The position numbers were made by a program, and so were the translations under genes. From Chitinophagaceae bacterium (GTDB lineage Bacteria > Bacteroidota > Bacteroidia > Chitinophagales > Chitinophagaceae), in the NCBI GenBank assembly GCA_947457465.1, contig CANGWB010000011.1, forward strand, positions 1 through 61,533: a stretch of DNA of 61,533 nucleotides, given 5' to 3'. Of this stretch, positions 16,603 through 25,530 are shown in pieces. A model generated the notes under the pieces. The model made no database searches and was not told the origin of the DNA. It worked only from the letters and a program-made list of their open reading frames with translations. Numbering within the stretch: the stretch's first letter is position 1; every line of letters begins with the position of its first letter.

Positions 16603-18504
16603 TCAGTCGTTATACGGTCTGACTTGCTTGATATACAGCTGTCTCTTGTCTCCAACGAGCTTGAATTCCAGGTCAATAGCATAATCGGCGTATGTTTTCG
16701 ATCGGGGGTTCCGTCGATAGAAATACGACTTGATCCGTTCCGTCTCTTTGGCCAGGAGTTGAATCTCTTTTTCGGAGAGAATGAGACGGTTTTGATTGAG
16801 GTTGGAGAATGCAATAATATCGACTTTATTCATGGAGGGATTGACCTCTCCATCGATGGGCGGATAGCAAATAAACTGATCGGTAACCTGACCAGGTTTG
16901 GGTCGTACGACCGGCTCGTCGCCCAACTGTGCATTTACTACGAACCCGTAATAATTTTCCCGGTACAGATTTTTACTGATCACCACTCCATTCGCTATTT
17001 CATCAGGAAAAGACCTGTGCACCAGAACCCCCATGAATACCGCTCGTTGATCGATCCCAAAGTAGCGGCGCTCCAAAAAAGCGTCGTAGGACCAGAGGCT
17101 GGCCCATACTTCCTTTATGGCCCGTTCGATCGGACGCTTGGGATTTCCATGCTCTCCGGTTTCTGATGTATATACACCCGCACCGGAAAATCCATTGGCA
17201 TCCTCGGCGTTGGTAGAAGAACGAAAGCGCATCCGTCGATAAGGACCCAAGGCAAGGATCCGAGACTCCACCTTTTTCAATAACATCGAATCCAATGGAG
17301 TGGCTAGGATGAGTTTCCGAATCTTTGCCAGTTTCTTCCGAAGTATGCTATCAGGTAAAGATCCAGCAGAGAATTGAACCAGACTATCGATCCGTTCATA
17401 TACACCGCATCTCTTGAAGTGCTGGTCCGAAAAATAAAAAGGGATAACAAAAGCCGATTCAGGGATTTTAAATGCGGCCCGTTTGCTCAATTGGAATAAG
17501 GTGGCGAAATTGGCCGCCTTGTTTCCGGCATAATAGCTGACATTCTTTCCCAAACGCTCTATGTTGATCAACGAATCAACCCGGAGATCAGACTTAAGTT
17601 GAATATTGGCTAATGAGGCCTTTTTCTGACCGGGCTGTGTACTCTCCTTAATCTTGAAACCCGACTGCGTCACTTCATATGAAACCCATTTCCCATTCAA
17701 TTTTTTCAGATTCACATCGGCAAATGCCTGTTTATTTGCACAAACCGGAATACGCCGATTTTGTCCCAAAATGCTCAAATGACTCAAAGGTGTTTGAAAG
17801 GCTTCCACCATTATGCCAGCGACCGGAGGTAAGAGTAAAGGCGCCTCCTTGATCACTAGAATCTCCTGATCAGAGAATTGGGTCTTACTTAGATCGGATT
17901 CATCCACAAATCGCAACCGGCCATATGCTTTTTGCTTACTGATCGCCTGATAGGATAAATTCCCATAGACCTCGAAAGGCTCAATAACCGGCACATACAG
18001 AGCGATGAGCTTTTTCTCTTGCTGCAAACGAAGACTACCTAAGAGAAATCGAACCTTTTGTCCAGCAAAACAGCTGCGACTTACCGCCTCGTACAGCAAC
18101 TTAATCTGCTTCAGACTCATCAGGTCGACGGCTGATATTTCAAGTACATACCAACCCAAGGACTCGAAATAATTCAAATTGGCCAGCAGAAAAGAACGTT
18201 GCTTGTCTCCGGAATAATTGATCTGATTGAATGTGTAGAGGTCGGAATCGTAGCGAAGCACTTCCTGACAAAAATTGTAATGCAATACAAATTGCTGACC
18301 ATTGGTGTAATAGATCTTACCATCACGTGTATCATAGACCAGCTTCACGGAAGTGACGCCGCCATACTTATCGACCAACGGCGCACCCTCCAGTCGCTTA
18401 AAGTCATTCGCAGACTTGAGGCTGGATAAATACGGCTGTGAGTGGAGAGATGTGAAAACAAATAGCAAACAGAATAGCCCGTAGAAACCAAGTTGCCGAA
18501 ACAT
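16603..18504 (-). CDS. Exported PEP/pyruvate-dikinase-like protein (phosphohistidine domain followed by ATP-binding domain)
   Basis: Protein of 633 residues starting with a signal-peptide-like segment (hydrophobic residues 7-20, then HSQP). After an N-terminal region of unknown type (~23-215) comes a swivelling phosphohistidine-like domain (AFQTPLSHLSILGQ, His242) and then a PPDK_N-type ATP-binding domain from ~320 to the end (GNKAANFATL at 327, RFRSSTNAED at 426-435, FVVNAQLGDE near 560). PEP synthase has the reverse order; His-then-ATP domain order is that of glucan water dikinases. Substrate and true location are unknown, and ATP is not normally available outside the cytoplasm, so the export signal needs confirmation. 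Confidence 0.8.
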   Translation of the reverse strand: MFRQLGFYGLFCLLFVFTSLHSQPYLSSLKSANDFKRLEGAPLVDKYGGVTSVKLVYDTRDGKIYYTNGQQFVLHYNFCQEVLRYDSDLYTFNQINYSGDKQRSFLLANLNYFESLGWYVLEISAVDLMSLKQIKLLYEAVSRSCFAGQKVRFLLGSLRLQQEKKLIALYVPVIEPFEVYGNLSYQAISKQKAYGRLRFVDESDLSKTQFSDQEILVIKEAPLLLPPVAGIMVEAFQTPLSHLSILGQNRRIPVCANKQAFADVNLKKLNGKWVSYEVTQSGFKIKESTQPGQKKASLANIQLKSDLRVDSLINIERLGKNVSYYAGNKAANFATLFQLSKRAAFKIPESAFVIPFYFSDQHFKRCGVYERIDSLVQFSAGSLPDSILRKKLAKIRKLILATPLDSMLLKKVESRILALGPYRRMRFRSSTNAEDANGFSGAGVYTSETGEHGNPKRPIERAIKEVWASLWSYDAFLERRYFGIDQRAVFMGVLVHRSFPDEIANGVVISKNLYRENYYGFVVNAQLGDEPVVRPKPGQVTDQFICYPPIDGEVNPSMNKVDIIAFSNLNQNRLILSEKEIQLLAKETERIKSYFYRRNPRSKTYADYAIDLEFKLVGDKRQLYIKQVRPYND

Positions 18505-18644
18505 ACCTAAAGGTAAATCGCAACGAGCTTTTGATTCTTAGATTCATGTCTTTCGTTGAATTTCAACAAAAGATGGAAAGCATGATTTTCAATGCTACCC
18601 CAGTTTGAAGCGCTACATGTTTTTCTTTGCGCTACCCCAAAAGA

Positions 18645-18672
18645 GAAAACCCAGGCAGTTGCCTGGGTTTTG
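18645..18672 (-). terminator. Hairpin terminator of tRNA-Val(TAC)
   Basis: AAAACCCAGGC pairs with GCCTGGGTTTT (11 bp) around AGTT, 13 bases beyond the tRNA 3' end. The T tract is on the minus strand. Confidence 0.85.
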
Positions 18673-18684
18673 CTGATTGATTTG

Positions 18685-18759
18685 TGGGAGCTGACGGGTT
18701 CGAACCGCCGACCCTCTGCTTGTAAGGCAGATGCTCTGAACCAGCTGAGCTAAGCTCCC
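18685..18759 (-). tRNA. tRNA-Val (anticodon TAC)
   Basis: Seventy-five bases on the minus strand with acceptor GGGAGCT/AGCTCCC, D arm GCTC/GAGC, anticodon stem TCTGC/GCAGA with loop CTTACAA (normal U33), and T arm GGCGG/CCGTC with one wobble. Discriminator A, no encoded CCA. Confidence 0.97.
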
Positions 18760-18771
18760 GTTTGGGGAGTG

Positions 18772-18803
18772 CAAATATAGGGGCGGGATCTTTCTTTTGC
18801 AAA
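18772..18803 (-). promoter_or_regulatory. Promoter of tRNA-Val(TAC) with -33 and -7 boxes
   Basis: On the minus strand TTTG (18803-18800), 20 bases, then TATATTTG (18779-18772), ending 12 bases before the tRNA 5' end. Its -33 box lies back to back with that of clpS. Confidence 0.8.
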
Positions 18804-18828
18804 TTTTCAGGTTGGAAAGGTAATTTTG
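18796..18828 (+). promoter_or_regulatory. Promoter of clpS with -33 and -7 boxes
   Basis: TTTG (18796-18799), 21 bases, then TAATTTTG (18821-18828), ending five bases before the clpS ATG. The TTTGCAAA at 18796-18803 serves both this promoter and the divergent tRNA-Val promoter. Confidence 0.78.
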
Positions 18829-18833
18829 TACCT

Positions 18834-19127
18834 ATGAAACCCTGGTACGACCCCAGCATACAGGAACAATTCGAGGTGGTGACCGAGGTGATGGAGCAAC
18901 CGCCCTGCCAACTCATCGTTTGGAACGATGAAGTAAACACGTTCGATTGGGTCATTCAAACGCTGATAAAGATATGCGGCCATACGCCGGAACAGGCCGA
19001 GCAATGTGCCTATCTGATCCATTTTGGAGGTAAACATGCCGTAAAAAAAGGGCCATACGAAGACCTGAAACCAGCTTGCGAAGCCATTCTCGATCGCGGC
19101 ATTCAGGCCACTATTGAAGTTTCTTAA
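18834..19127 (+). CDS. clpS: ATP-dependent Clp protease adaptor ClpS
   Basis: N-end-rule adaptor of 97 residues that hands substrates with destabilising N-termini to ClpAP. LIVWNDEVNTFDWVI (residues ~23-37) is the conserved start of the fold, with the Asn-Asp pair that reads the substrate N-terminus, and CAYLIHFGGKHAVKKGP carries the ClpA-contact and pocket residues. The frame is open upstream to 18762, but the promoter -7 box ends at 18828, so the ATG at 18834 is right. Confidence 0.93.
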   Translation: MKPWYDPSIQEQFEVVTEVMEQPPCQLIVWNDEVNTFDWVIQTLIKICGHTPEQAEQCAYLIHFGGKHAVKKGPYEDLKPACEAILDRGIQATIEVS

Positions 19128-19139
19128 AACAACGCCGCT

Positions 19140-19871
19140 CTAAAAACGGGTCGACAAATACTGGGGCAACATATTTCGCCAGGTATTCCAGTCGTGGGGC
19201 CACTCCTGCCCCCAGAGGTCCAGTTCATACTGAATCCCCTTGTCATACAGCAAACGAGCGAATCGTCCCGATGCACCCGGATCCTCATAGGCCCCTCGCC
19301 CACTCAAAATATGGATGTGCCGGCTTTTTCGGATCTGCTCCAGGATCGAATGATCGGTCAGATTGGCCATGTAATGAATGGGACTGTTGAAGTACACATC
19401 ATCATCAAAATAGCCTTTCGTATACTCGGTCAGATCGTAGACCCCACTCATAGCGATCACCCCCTGTATCAGATCGGGACGCTTCAAAAACAAATTCATG
19501 CTGTGCAAAGCCCCAAATGAAGCACCGCAGACAAAGATGGGCGTATCGGAACTGGTATGCGTGCGAATAAAAGGGACCACTTCGTGAAAAACATAATCGT
19601 TCCATTGCTGATGGCGGATTGACTTATGCCGCGGATCCATGTGATCGTTCATCCAACTCTCCCGATTGATGCTGTCGATCGAAAAAACCTTCAGTTGACC
19701 GGAATCGATATGAGGCTGAAGCGCATCGATCAATTGAAAACGTTCATACTCGAGGTAATCAGCAGCGGCTGTCGGCACCAACAATAATGCGAAACCATAA
19801 TGCCCATACATGGCTATGGGCATCTCCTTGTGCAAGGAAGGACTATACCAGGAGGACAGTACTCTTTCCAT
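19140..19871 (-). CDS. Putative esterase, alpha/beta-hydrolase fold (esterase D-like)
   Basis: Protein of 243 residues without a signal peptide, matching the PF00756-type putative esterases. The nucleophile elbow is CGASFGAL with Ser118; the oxyanion region lies near YGFALLLVPTA; the catalytic His is probably in WPHDWNTW near residue 226, with an acid in GRGAYEDPG. Natural substrate unknown. Convergent with clpS (12-base gap) and divergent from valS (39 bases). Confidence 0.82.
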   Translation of the reverse strand: MERVLSSWYSPSLHKEMPIAMYGHYGFALLLVPTAAADYLEYERFQLIDALQPHIDSGQLKVFSIDSINRESWMNDHMDPRHKSIRHQQWNDYVFHEVVPFIRTHTSSDTPIFVCGASFGALHSMNLFLKRPDLIQGVIAMSGVYDLTEYTKGYFDDDVYFNSPIHYMANLTDHSILEQIRKSRHIHILSGRGAYEDPGASGRFARLLYDKGIQYELDLWGQEWPHDWNTWRNMLPQYLSTRF

Positions 19872-19895
19872 TCAGCCGTTTGAACGAAAATAAGG

Positions 19896-19903
19896 TAAAT
19901 TTG
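19896..19903 (+). promoter_or_regulatory. -7 promoter element of valS
   Basis: TAAATTTG ends seven bases before the valS ATG. No -33 TTTG at the standard distance. Confidence 0.55.
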
Positions 19904-19910
19904 CAGCCTT

Positions 19911-22520
19911 ATGGAGCCCGGCAAACACTTCGACCATCAAGCAGCTGAAACCCATTGGTATCCCCATTGGCTTGATCGCAAATATTTTGAAAGTACTCCC
20001 GACGAACGGGAGCCTTATACCATTGTCATGCCCCCACCCAATGTGACCGGGGTATTGCACATGGGACATTGCCTGAACAACACCATTCAGGATGTACTGA
20101 TCCGACGTGCCCGCCTCCAAGGATACAATGCCTGCTGGGTACCAGGTACCGACCATGCTTCCATTGCCACAGAAGCCAAAGTGGTGCAAATGCTTCGTGA
20201 AAGAGGCATTCAAAAATCATCCCTCTCCCGTGAGGAATTTCTGCAATATGCGTGGGAATGGAAAGAAAAATATGGCGGTATCATTTTGCAGCAATTAAAA
20301 AAACTGGGCTGCAGTTTGGATTGGTCGCGGACTCATTTTACCATGGATCCGGATTACTACCGTTCCGTGATCGGCGTATTCAACGACCTCTATGAAAAAG
20401 GATGTATCTACCGAGGCAAACGAATGATTCACTGGGATCCGAGAGCAAAAACCGCACTCAGTGACGAAGAGGTGATTCGCAAACAGACGAATCAAAAGCT
20501 CTATCACATCCGGTATAAACTCGATCTTCCGGGTGATGAGTACATCACGGTCGCCACCGTTCGTCCGGAAACCATCATGGGTGATTCAGCGATCTGTGTG
20601 AACCCTAACGACGAACGCTACAAACACCTGCACGGCAAGCATGCTTTCGTTCCGCTAATCGGCAGACGGATCCCCATCATCGCGGATGAATATGTGGAAA
20701 TGGAATTCGGTACCGGCTGTCTCAAAGTGACACCCGCACATGATCCGAACGATTACCAACTCGGACAAAAACATGCATTAGAAGTCGTTGATGTATTCAA
20801 TGACGATGGCACACTGAGCGAAGCGGCACAGATCCATATCGGCATGGAACGCTTTGAGGCTCGAAAAGTGATCGCTAGCGAGCTGGAAGAAAAAGGACAT
20901 ATTGTAAAAACAGAGGATTATACCAGTGAAGTCGGATACAGTGAACGCACCGATGCGGTGGTAGAACCACGACTGTCGTTGCAATGGTGGGTAGATATGA
21001 AGAAGATCTCTGACCCGGCCCTACGTGCTGTGATGGAGGAGCAGATCCAATTCTATCCGCCTAAATTCAGAAACCTGTACCGCCATTGGATGGAAAACAT
21101 CAAGGACTGGTGCATTTCCCGACAATTGTGGTGGGGCCATCGCATCCCAGCCTGGTATGATACCGATGGAAATTTCATTGTAGCTCAGGACGAAACGCAA
21201 GCACATCAAAAATATCAGCAACAATTTGGTAAATCGGCCGAGCTAAAACAGGATGAAGATTGTCTCGACACCTGGTTCTCCAGCTGGCTCTGGCCAATTG
21301 AAGTATTTAAAGGTTATAGCAATCCAGGGAACGCGGAGATCAACTATTACTACCCAACACAAACGCTGGTCACGGCACCGGAGATCATCTTCTTCTGGGT
21401 GGCTCGAATGATCATGGCCGGGTTTGAGTATCAAAAGACGATCCCTTTCCAACAAGTTTACTTTACGGGGATTGTTCGGGATAAGCAAGGCCGTAAAATG
21501 AGTAAGAGTCTGGGGAATTCTCCGGATCTGTTGGCGCTGATCGATCAATACGGTGCAGATGCCGTACGATTTGGCATACTCATCTCCTCTCCCGCCGGAA
21601 ACGATCTGCTTTGGGATGAATCGACCAACGAGCAAGGCGCGCATTTCAACAATAAGATCTGGAATGCCATGCGTCTGGTGAAAATGTGGGAAGCTCGCGT
21701 CAAAGCAGGCGAAGGCGATGAATCTACATTTGCTCGCGACTGGTTCCGCAACCGCTTACTCGAAGTGCGAGCGGAACTGGAAATACAGTTCAAGGAATTT
21801 CGACTCAGTGAGGCCCTCAAAACCATTTACTCTCTTATCTGGGATGATTTCTGTAGCTGGTATCTCGAGTGGGTAAAACCAGGCTTTGAGCAACCGATGC
21901 ATCAGGCCGTTTACGAAGACACGGTTGGCTTTTTTGATGAATTGCTTCAACTGCTTCACCCCTTCATGCCCTTTATCACGGAGGAGATCTATCACCAACT
22001 CAAAGATCGCAGCAGCGATCTGACCAATAGCCAATTCCCGCATGTGAAGTCTGCCGATCAAGATCTATTGAACTCAGGCGCCCGCATGAAAGCAGCCATC
22101 ACTGCCATTCGTGATGCACGTACGCGAAACCAACTCAAGCCCAAAGATCCCGTTCAGCTTTTCATTCAATCCGCGCAACCGAAAGCCTACCAGGCAGCGC
22201 TCCCCCTTTTGCAAAAACAGGTGAACGCATCTTCTGTAGAATTTTGTCAAGCACCTGTGGCTAAGTCGATCAATCTGGTTGTGGACCAAGATCGATTCTA
22301 TTTGGTTTCTCAAAATTCCGCACACACCGAAACGCAAAAAGTGCAACTGCTGAAGGATCTGGAATACCTGCGAGGTTTTCTCATAACCGTAGAGAAAAAA
22401 CTGAGCAATGACCGCTTTGTGCAAAACGCTAAACCAGAGGTTATCGAAGCGGAACGAAAAAAGAAAGCGGATGCTGAATCGAAGATCCAGGTGATCGAAG
22501 AAGCACTAAACAGCTTGTGA
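19911..22520 (+). CDS. valS: Valine--tRNA ligase
   Basis: Class I aminoacyl-tRNA synthetase of 869 residues charging tRNA-Val; two tRNA-Val genes are a few kb upstream. PPPNVTGVLHMGH carries the HIGH motif (HMGH at 50-53), and KMSKS is at ~529. In between lie the editing domain and the GHRIPAWYD stretch. The C-terminal ~70 residues form the coiled-coil tRNA-binding arm. The stop overlaps the GTG start of the PAP2 gene (GTGA at 22517-22520), so the two are coupled. Confidence 0.97.
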   Translation: MEPGKHFDHQAAETHWYPHWLDRKYFESTPDEREPYTIVMPPPNVTGVLHMGHCLNNTIQDVLIRRARLQGYNACWVPGTDHASIATEAKVVQMLRERGIQKSSLSREEFLQYAWEWKEKYGGIILQQLKKLGCSLDWSRTHFTMDPDYYRSVIGVFNDLYEKGCIYRGKRMIHWDPRAKTALSDEEVIRKQTNQKLYHIRYKLDLPGDEYITVATVRPETIMGDSAICVNPNDERYKHLHGKHAFVPLIGRRIPIIADEYVEMEFGTGCLKVTPAHDPNDYQLGQKHALEVVDVFNDDGTLSEAAQIHIGMERFEARKVIASELEEKGHIVKTEDYTSEVGYSERTDAVVEPRLSLQWWVDMKKISDPALRAVMEEQIQFYPPKFRNLYRHWMENIKDWCISRQLWWGHRIPAWYDTDGNFIVAQDETQAHQKYQQQFGKSAELKQDEDCLDTWFSSWLWPIEVFKGYSNPGNAEINYYYPTQTLVTAPEIIFFWVARMIMAGFEYQKTIPFQQVYFTGIVRDKQGRKMSKSLGNSPDLLALIDQYGADAVRFGILISSPAGNDLLWDESTNEQGAHFNNKIWNAMRLVKMWEARVKAGEGDESTFARDWFRNRLLEVRAELEIQFKEFRLSEALKTIYSLIWDDFCSWYLEWVKPGFEQPMHQAVYEDTVGFFDELLQLLHPFMPFITEEIYHQLKDRSSDLTNSQFPHVKSADQDLLNSGARMKAAITAIRDARTRNQLKPKDPVQLFIQSAQPKAYQAALPLLQKQVNASSVEFCQAPVAKSINLVVDQDRFYLVSQNSAHTETQKVQLLKDLEYLRGFLITVEKKLSNDRFVQNAKPEVIEAERKKKADAESKIQVIEEALNSL

Positions 22521-23179
22521 ATTTGAAACACCCGATATTTTCAATATTGACGTACCGATTTCGGGTCATTTTTTTATTGATATTGACTTCCATTCAGGTT
22601 GCCGCGCAGGCCGGATGGGAAAAAAAATGGCTGCATCGTCTGGCAGATGGTCGGACTACCGGAAAAAACAATTTTTACGGCACCGTATCTGATATGAATG
22701 CTCCGATCACCTTGGCCCTGCCTATGGGATGGATCGCTATCGGACTTATCGATAAAAACAGCACACGAACTGAAGAGGGGCTGAAATGGTTGGCAGCACA
22801 GTTGGTGAATGGCGGAGTCACTTTTATGATCAAAGCGGCTGTAAACAGACCTCGTCCGGCCGTAGCCGACCCAACCCTGATCGCACTAGAGGATGCACGC
22901 ATCCATTCGTTTCCATCCGGACATACCTCTTCCGCTTTTGCGCTGGCCACATCTGTCAGTCTGGACCATCCTAAGTGGTATGTGATCGCACCGGCCTATT
23001 TGTACGCATCCTTGGTCGCCTATTCCAGGTGCTACCTGGGCGTACATTATCCCAGTGATGTATTGGCAGGGGCTGCATTGGGCACTGCCAGTGCGTGGAT
23101 TACCCATCGTGGAGTTGACTGGATCCGTAATGCGAGTCATAAAAAAAAGAACCAACTCAAATTGGCACACGTATACTAA
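22517..23179 (+). CDS. PAP2 family phosphatase, exported or membrane-anchored
   Basis: Protein of 220 residues with an N-terminal hydrophobic signal/anchor (residues ~14-31). All three acid-phosphatase motifs are present: KAAVNRPRP (residues ~107-115), PSGHTSSAF (~133) and SRCYLGVHYPSD (~173-184). Such enzymes dephosphorylate lipid or prenyl pyrophosphates at the periplasmic face, for example undecaprenyl pyrophosphate or lipid A; which one cannot be told. It starts with GTG overlapping the valS stop. The next gene begins 10 bases after the stop. Confidence 0.9.
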   Translation: MNLKHPIFSILTYRFRVIFLLILTSIQVAAQAGWEKKWLHRLADGRTTGKNNFYGTVSDMNAPITLALPMGWIAIGLIDKNSTRTEEGLKWLAAQLVNGGVTFMIKAAVNRPRPAVADPTLIALEDARIHSFPSGHTSSAFALATSVSLDHPKWYVIAPAYLYASLVAYSRCYLGVHYPSDVLAGAALGTASAWITHRGVDWIRNASHKKKNQLKLAHVY

Positions 23180-23189
23180 TTTTTGAATC

Positions 23190-23678
23190 ATGGCAGAAGA
23201 CCTTCATATAGCAACAGGCAGTAAAGAGGATCAATACAGATCGCTGTTGCCTCAGATACAAGGCTTATTGAGCGGAGAATCGGATCCGATCGCCAATCAG
23301 GCGAATGTATGTGCAGCGCTTAAGGAACAATTCGGCTGGCTCTGGGTGGGTTTCTACCTGATCAAGAAAAAGGATGATCAAACCGAGGAGCTTGTACTCG
23401 GACCGTTTCAGGGGCCCGTTGCCTGCACCCGTATCCGCTTTGGGAAAGGGGTTTGCGGTAGTGCTTGGGAAAAAGGCAAAACACTGATCGTGCCGGATGT
23501 TGAGCAATTCCCCGGCCACATCGCCTGCAGCTCGCTTTCCAGATCCGAGATCGTGATCCCTCTAATAAAAAATAACAAGATCTGGGGTGTGTTAGATGTA
23601 GACAGCGTTGATCTGGCTTCATTCGATCAGATCGATCAACGATACTTAGAGGAGATCGTTAGCTGGCTCAATCCCTAA
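23190..23678 (+). CDS. msrC: Free methionine-(R)-sulfoxide reductase (GAF-domain fRMsr)
   Basis: One GAF domain of 162 residues that reduces free Met-R-sulfoxide using thioredoxin. The family cysteines are at C79 (VACTRI), C89 (GKGVCGSAW) and C113 (HIACSS), and the motifs GPFQGP, VPDVEQFPGH and SRSEIVIP are intact. It probably follows PAP2 in one transcript. Its 3' end overlaps the end of the convergent threonine dehydrogenase gene by 11 bases. Confidence 0.92.
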   Translation: MAEDLHIATGSKEDQYRSLLPQIQGLLSGESDPIANQANVCAALKEQFGWLWVGFYLIKKKDDQTEELVLGPFQGPVACTRIRFGKGVCGSAWEKGKTLIVPDVEQFPGHIACSSLSRSEIVIPLIKNNKIWGVLDVDSVDLASFDQIDQRYLEEIVSWLNP

Positions 23679-24612
23679 GGTGCTCGAGCATGTCTGCAGT
23701 CATTGACTTCAGATCGAATTCCTCCTTCCATCCCCAATCAGCTCTTGCCGAAGCATCATCGATGCTTTGCGGCCAACTGTCCGCAATTGCTTGTCGGAAG
23801 TCCGGCTGGTAGTCGATCCTAAAGTCTGGTATATGCAGCCTTATCGATTCAGCTATTTGTGTTGGCGAAAAACTCATGGCGGAAAGGTTGTAGGAAGTGC
23901 GAATCTTGATCAATTCTGCAGGTGCCTCCATGAGTTCTATGGTGGCCCGTATGGCATCGGGCATGTACATCATGGGTAAAAAAGTATCTGCCGATAAAAA
24001 GCAGGTATAGTTTCCGGTCTTCAATGCCTGATGGTAAATGTCTACGGCATAGTCGGTGGTACCCCCACCCGGCGGGGTTTTGTAGGAGATCAGCCCTGGG
24101 TACCGAATGCTTCGGACATCCACCCCGAATATTTGATGATAGTACTGACACCAGAACTCACCGGCATGTTTGCTGATGCCGTAAACCGTGACCGGTTCAA
24201 TGATGGTTTGTTGTGGACATTTGACTTTGGGTGAAGTAGGTCCGAAAATGGCAATGGAAGAAGGCCAGAATACTTTGTTCAGGGAATGATCACGAGCTAT
24301 CTCCAACACATTCAGGAGTCCCTGCATGTTCAGGTTCCAAGCAGCGATGGGATTTTTCTCACCGGTTGCGGAGAGCATGGCGGCCAACAAGTAGATCTGT
24401 GTGATACCATGTTCGAGGACCAACTTTGTCAACTGACTTTTGTCCATCACATCCAGTTGCACATAAGGACCAGTACCCTCCAGCAGGGGATTCATCTCGC
24501 GGAGGTCGGATGCATACACAGCATCATTCCCATACTTGGCGCGCAAGGCCAGCGTCAGCTCCACGCCTATTTGACCGGAGGCGCCGATGACCAATATTCT
24601 TTCTGTAGGCAT
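23668..24612 (-). CDS. tdh: SDR-type L-threonine 3-dehydrogenase (epimerase family)
   Basis: Extended-SDR enzyme of ~314 residues that would oxidise L-threonine to 2-amino-3-ketobutyrate with NAD+. GASGQIG opens the Rossmann fold; the catalytic Ser lies in WPSSIAIFG and Tyr/Lys in VYGISKHAGE; RYPGLISYKTPPGGGTTDYAV is characteristic of the threonine dehydrogenases and sets them apart from UDP-galactose epimerases. I use the ATG at 24612 (MPTERILV), not the upstream codon at 24633. It is divergent from kdsA. A CATCTTTG -7-like box lies 18 bases upstream. Confidence 0.87.
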   Translation of the reverse strand: MPTERILVIGASGQIGVELTLALRAKYGNDAVYASDLREMNPLLEGTGPYVQLDVMDKSQLTKLVLEHGITQIYLLAAMLSATGEKNPIAAWNLNMQGLLNVLEIARDHSLNKVFWPSSIAIFGPTSPKVKCPQQTIIEPVTVYGISKHAGEFWCQYYHQIFGVDVRSIRYPGLISYKTPPGGGTTDYAVDIYHQALKTGNYTCFLSADTFLPMMYMPDAIRATIELMEAPAELIKIRTSYNLSAMSFSPTQIAESIRLHIPDFRIDYQPDFRQAIADSWPQSIDDASARADWGWKEEFDLKSMTADMLEHLRD

Positions 24613-24662
24613 GCAAACGTTTATTCGTTGCAAAGATGTGACATGAGGGGGAATTTCGGGCT

Positions 24663-24670
24663 ATTTTTGG
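24663..24670 (+). promoter_or_regulatory. -7 promoter element of kdsA
   Basis: TATTTTTG ends three bases before the kdsA ATG, the tightest spacing in the window. Confidence 0.58.
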
Positions 24671-24673
24671 GCC

Positions 24674-25498
24674 ATGAATCCCTTTTTGAAACCACTCTTC
24701 ACCGGTAATACATACGATCCCTCCTCTTTTTTCCTGTTGGCAGGCCCCTGCGTGGTGGAGAGCCGCGAATGTGTGCATGAGGTGGCACAAACATTGAAAA
24801 GCAGTTGTGAAGCATTGGGTATACCCCTCGTATTCAAATCGTCTTACCGGAAAGCCAACAGAAGCAGCAGCCGTTCGTTCACCGGACTGGGCGACATGGC
24901 AGCCGGTGAGATCCTTCAATCTGTTCGAACAGAATTAAACCTGTCGGTGGTCACCGATATACACACACCGGAAGAAGCTTCCATGGCTGCAGAATTTGCT
25001 GACATATTGCAGATACCTGCTTTTTTGTGCCGGCAAACGGATCTGTTAGTGGCTGCCGGACAGACAGGAAAGATCATCAATATCAAGAAGGGACAATTCC
25101 TAAGCGGCCCCGCCATGGAATTCGCCGTTCAAAAAGTAAAAGAAACAGGGAATGAAAAAGTGATGCTGACCGAACGCGGTACTACATTCGGATATCAGGA
25201 TCTGGTAGTGGACATTCGGAATATTCCCTGGATGAAAAAAATAGGCGTACCGGTTATCATGGACGTAACCCATGCCCTACAACAACCCAATCAATCCAGC
25301 GGTGTTACCGGCGGTCAACCTGAAATGATCGAGACGATTGCCTTAGCTGCCATTGCTGCCGGAGCGGATGGCCTTTTTATTGAAACCCATCCCGATCCTG
25401 CCAAAGCCAAAAGCGACGGGGCCAATATGCTTCCTCTCGTAAAAATGCACGACCTACTGAAAAAAGCAGTGGCTGTCAGAAGAGCCATTCAGCCTTAA
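24674..25498 (+). CDS. kdsA: 3-deoxy-8-phosphooctulonate synthase
   Basis: Condenses arabinose-5-phosphate and phosphoenolpyruvate to KDO-8-phosphate for LPS core. Its 274 residues match the family. AGPCVVES, FKSSYRKANRSS, DIHTPEEA, LCRQTDLL, ERGTTFGYQDLVVD and DVTHALQQP are all present. No kdsB or lpx genes are adjacent. Convergent with lolA, 32 bases apart. Confidence 0.97.
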   Translation: MNPFLKPLFTGNTYDPSSFFLLAGPCVVESRECVHEVAQTLKSSCEALGIPLVFKSSYRKANRSSSRSFTGLGDMAAGEILQSVRTELNLSVVTDIHTPEEASMAAEFADILQIPAFLCRQTDLLVAAGQTGKIINIKKGQFLSGPAMEFAVQKVKETGNEKVMLTERGTTFGYQDLVVDIRNIPWMKKIGVPVIMDVTHALQQPNQSSGVTGGQPEMIETIALAAIAAGADGLFIETHPDPAKAKSDGANMLPLVKMHDLLKKAVAVRRAIQP

Positions 25499-25530
25499 GT
25501 TTGAAATGGAGATGAATAAGGTGGTAGATC

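Noticed and set aside
16624-17166. 180-codon plus-strand open frame inside the dikinase-like gene
   Set aside because: Antisense to conserved ATP-binding residues of the real gene; no promoter and no recognisable protein motif.
18594-18639. GCTACCCCA repeated twice about 37 bases apart near the tRNA-Val terminator
   Set aside because: Only two short copies in a 180-base gap; no flanking duplication or mobile-element sign.
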